From: Phyllobacteriaceae bacterium
GTDB lineage: Bacteria > Pseudomonadota > Alphaproteobacteria > Rhizobiales > Devosiaceae
Direction: 5' to 3'
Assembly: GCA_012799265.1 (NCBI GenBank)
Contig: JAAZLP010000286.1
Span: 1-7,356 of the forward strand
Length of the DNA: 7,356 nucleotides
How positions within the stretch are numbered: the stretch's first letter is position 1; each line of letters begins with the position of its first letter. Under the pieces are notes generated by a model that made no database searches, was not told the origin of the DNA, and worked only from the letters and a program-made list of their open reading frames with translations. Shown one piece after another: positions 5,801-7,356 of this stretch. Position numbers and translations under genes: made by a program.

Positions 5801-7285
5801 TTGACTGATCTGACCAAACTCAGCCTCGCAGAAGCCCGCAAGGGCCTCAAGGACAAGAGCTTTACTGCGCTTGAACTGACCGATGCCTATCTGGGCGCGA
5901 TTGATGCCGCCAACCCGGCGCTCAATGCCTATATCGTGACAACGCCTGACCAGGCGCGCGACATGGCCAAGGCCAGCGACGAAAAGCTCGCCAAGGGCGA
6001 GGCCGGCCTGCTGGAAGGCGTCCCGCTGGGCGTGAAGGACCTCTTCGCGACCAAGGGCGTGCACACCCAGGCCTGCAGCCACATCCTCGACGGCTTCAAG
6101 CCGGAATACGAATCCACCGTTACCGCCAATCTCTGGCGCGACGGTGCGGTCATGCTGGGCAAGCTCAACATGGACGAATTCGCCATGGGCTCGTCCAACG
6201 AGACCTCCTATTACGGCCCGGTGGTCAACCCGCACCGCGCGGAAGGCTCTGACGCCAAACTGGTGGCTGGTGGTTCCTCGGGTGGTTCCGCTTCTGCTGT
6301 GGCCGCCTGGCTCTGCGCTGGTGCTACCGCAACGGACACCGGCGGATCGATCCGTCAGCCCGCCGCGTTCACCGGTACGGTGGGCATCAAGCCGACCTAT
6401 GGCCGCGCCTCCCGCTGGGGCACGGTGGCCTATGCTTCCTCGCTCGATCAGGCTGGCCCGATCGCTCGCACCGTGGAAGATGCTGCGCTGATGCTGCAGT
6501 CCATGTCGGGCTTTGATCCCAAGGATTCGACTAGCGTTGACCTGCCGGTGCCGGATTTCGCCGCGGCCGTCGAACGCGGCGTGAAGGGGCTCACCATCGG
6601 CGTGCCCAAGGAATACCGCATGGATGGCATGCCGGCCGAGATCGAAAAGCTCTGGCAGCAGGGTCTCGAATGGCTCAAGGCCGAAGGCGCGGCCGTCAAG
6701 GACATCTCGCTGCCGCACACCAAATACGCCCTGCCGGCCTATTACGTCGTGTCGCCCGCTGAAGCCTCGTCCAACCTCGCCCGCTATGACGGTGTGAAGT
6801 ACGGGCTGCGCGTTTCGGGCAAAGACATCACCGACATGTATGAGCTGACCCGCGCTGCCGGTTTTGGCCGCGAAGTGAAGCGCCGCATCATGATCGGCAC
6901 CTATGTGCTGTCGGCTGGCTATTATGACGCTTATTATGTCCGCGCCCAGAAGGTCCGCACGCTGATCAAGAAGGACTTTGAGGACGCCTTCAACGGTGGC
7001 GTCGATGCGATCCTCACTCCGGCCACGCCGTCTTCGGCCTTTGCCATTGGCGATGAGACCCTGGCTGCCGATCCGGTCGCCATGTATCTCAACGACATCT
7101 TCACCGTGACGGTGAACATGGCGGGTCTCCCGGGCATCGCATTGCCGGCTGGCAAGGATGAAAAGGGTTTGCCGCTGGGCCTGCAGCTGATTGGCAAGCC
7201 ATTTGACGAAGAAACGCTCTTTGCCGCCGCGCGCGTCATCGAAAAGAGCGCCGGTGGCGACTTCGCGCCCAAGCGCTGGTGGTAA
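5801..7285 (+). CDS. gatA: Asp-tRNA(Asn)/Glu-tRNA(Gln) amidotransferase subunit A (glutaminase)
   Basis: GatA releases ammonia from glutamine and channels it to GatB. The amidase-signature triad is complete: K79 in GVPLGVKDLF, cis-Ser S159 in AGGSSGGSAS, and nucleophile S183 in DTGGSIRQPA (spacing 159 to 183 is 24, as in the family). Further conserved parts are LGKLNMDEFAMGSSNE (119-134), IKPTYGRASRWG (196-207), SLDQAGPIARTVEDAA (214-229), KRRIMIGTYVLSAGYYDAYY (360-379) and AGLPGIALPAG (441-451). The C-terminal FAPKRWW is a common GatA ending. I prefer the TTG at 5801 (MTDLTKLSLAEA, 494 residues) because GatA proteins usually begin this way and GAGAG (5788-5792) sits 8 bases upstream. An in-frame ATG at 5786 would add five residues. 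The gene lies 35 bp after the acetyltransferase; gatB is not in the window. Confidence 0.97.
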   Translation: MTDLTKLSLAEARKGLKDKSFTALELTDAYLGAIDAANPALNAYIVTTPDQARDMAKASDEKLAKGEAGLLEGVPLGVKDLFATKGVHTQACSHILDGFKPEYESTVTANLWRDGAVMLGKLNMDEFAMGSSNETSYYGPVVNPHRAEGSDAKLVAGGSSGGSASAVAAWLCAGATATDTGGSIRQPAAFTGTVGIKPTYGRASRWGTVAYASSLDQAGPIARTVEDAALMLQSMSGFDPKDSTSVDLPVPDFAAAVERGVKGLTIGVPKEYRMDGMPAEIEKLWQQGLEWLKAEGAAVKDISLPHTKYALPAYYVVSPAEASSNLARYDGVKYGLRVSGKDITDMYELTRAAGFGREVKRRIMIGTYVLSAGYYDAYYVRAQKVRTLIKKDFEDAFNGGVDAILTPATPSSAFAIGDETLAADPVAMYLNDIFTVTVNMAGLPGIALPAGKDEKGLPLGLQLIGKPFDEETLFAAARVIEKSAGGDFAPKRWW

Positions 7286-7287
7286 GC

Positions 7288-7301
7288 CGTAACCTGTTAC
7301 G
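7288..7301. promoter_or_regulatory. 14-bp palindrome just after gatA
   Basis: CGTAAC-CT-GTTACG forms a perfect 6+6 inverted repeat with a 2-base centre, 2 bases after the gatA stop. The loop is too tight for a stable RNA hairpin, so a protein-binding site is more likely than a terminator if it has a role. It could equally be chance. Confidence 0.25.
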
Positions 7302-7305
7302 CGGC

Positions 7306-7346
7306 CGGTGGCGCTTGATTGCGCCGCCGTTCCGCATTATTTGCGG
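7306..7346 (+). terminator. Tandem hairpins downstream of gatA
   Basis: The first hairpin pairs 7306-7314 (CGGTGGCGC) with 7321-7329 (GCGCCGCCG) around loop TTGATT, giving 9 bp with one G-T wobble. The second pairs CCGCA (7332-7336) with TGCGG (7342-7346) around TTATT. Together they are a plausible transcription end for the gatC-gatA unit, though no T-run directly follows the first stem. The rest of the window (7347-7356) is too short to judge. Confidence 0.5.
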
Positions 7347-7356
7347 CCAATGCACA

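Noticed and set aside
5699..6718. Minus-strand open frame of 339 codons opposite gatA
   Set aside because: It lies entirely antisense to the acetyltransferase end and gatA, is rich in Arg/Gly/His as expected for a shadow frame, and has no known domain.

Overview
The window looks like ordinary chromosome of an alphaproteobacterium of the order Hyphomicrobiales (Rhizobiales). A Devosia-like genus is my best guess, but that rests on remembered protein similarity, not a search. The DNA is GC-rich and almost fully coding. The protein types fit that order: a topoisomerase I with a lysine/alanine tail, pyrB directly followed by a degenerate dihydroorotase gene, ruvX, and gatC/gatA. I see no mobile element, CRISPR array, tRNA, rRNA or phage gene.

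Layout. Positions 1-314 (+) hold the 3' end of topA. A strong hairpin at 331-353 separates it from a convergent M19-type membrane dipeptidase gene (365-1414, -). Upstream of that on the minus strand come the dihydroorotase-like gene (1505-2800) and pyrB (2797-3765), overlapping by 4 bp, and then ruvX (3859-4311). A short divergent intergenic region at 4312-4384 leads to a plus-strand run: a small metallo-beta-lactamase-like protein without visible metal ligands (4385-4909), gatC (4990-5277), a GNAT acetyltransferase (5280-5765) and gatA (5801-7285). Two hairpins follow gatA.

How the genes work together. PyrB makes carbamoyl-aspartate in pyrimidine synthesis. Its translationally coupled partner has the dihydroorotase fold signature but has lost the HxH metal motif and a third histidine ligand. 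It is therefore probably a structural partner of PyrB (the PyrC'/PyrX type known from Pseudomonas), with an active dihydroorotase encoded elsewhere. GatA and GatC are two subunits of the GatCAB amidotransferase that makes Gln-tRNA(Gln) and/or Asn-tRNA(Asn); gatB is not in the window. RuvX acts in pre-16S rRNA maturation and/or Holliday junction processing. The dipeptidase may salvage dipeptides.

No wholly new system is evident. The points most worth a second look are the metal-ligand-less dihydroorotase, the ligand-less metallo-beta-lactamase remnant upstream of gatC, the acetyltransferase gene lodged between gatC and gatA, and the dipeptidase gene bracketed by two copies of a C-rich palindrome half next to a convergent topA.
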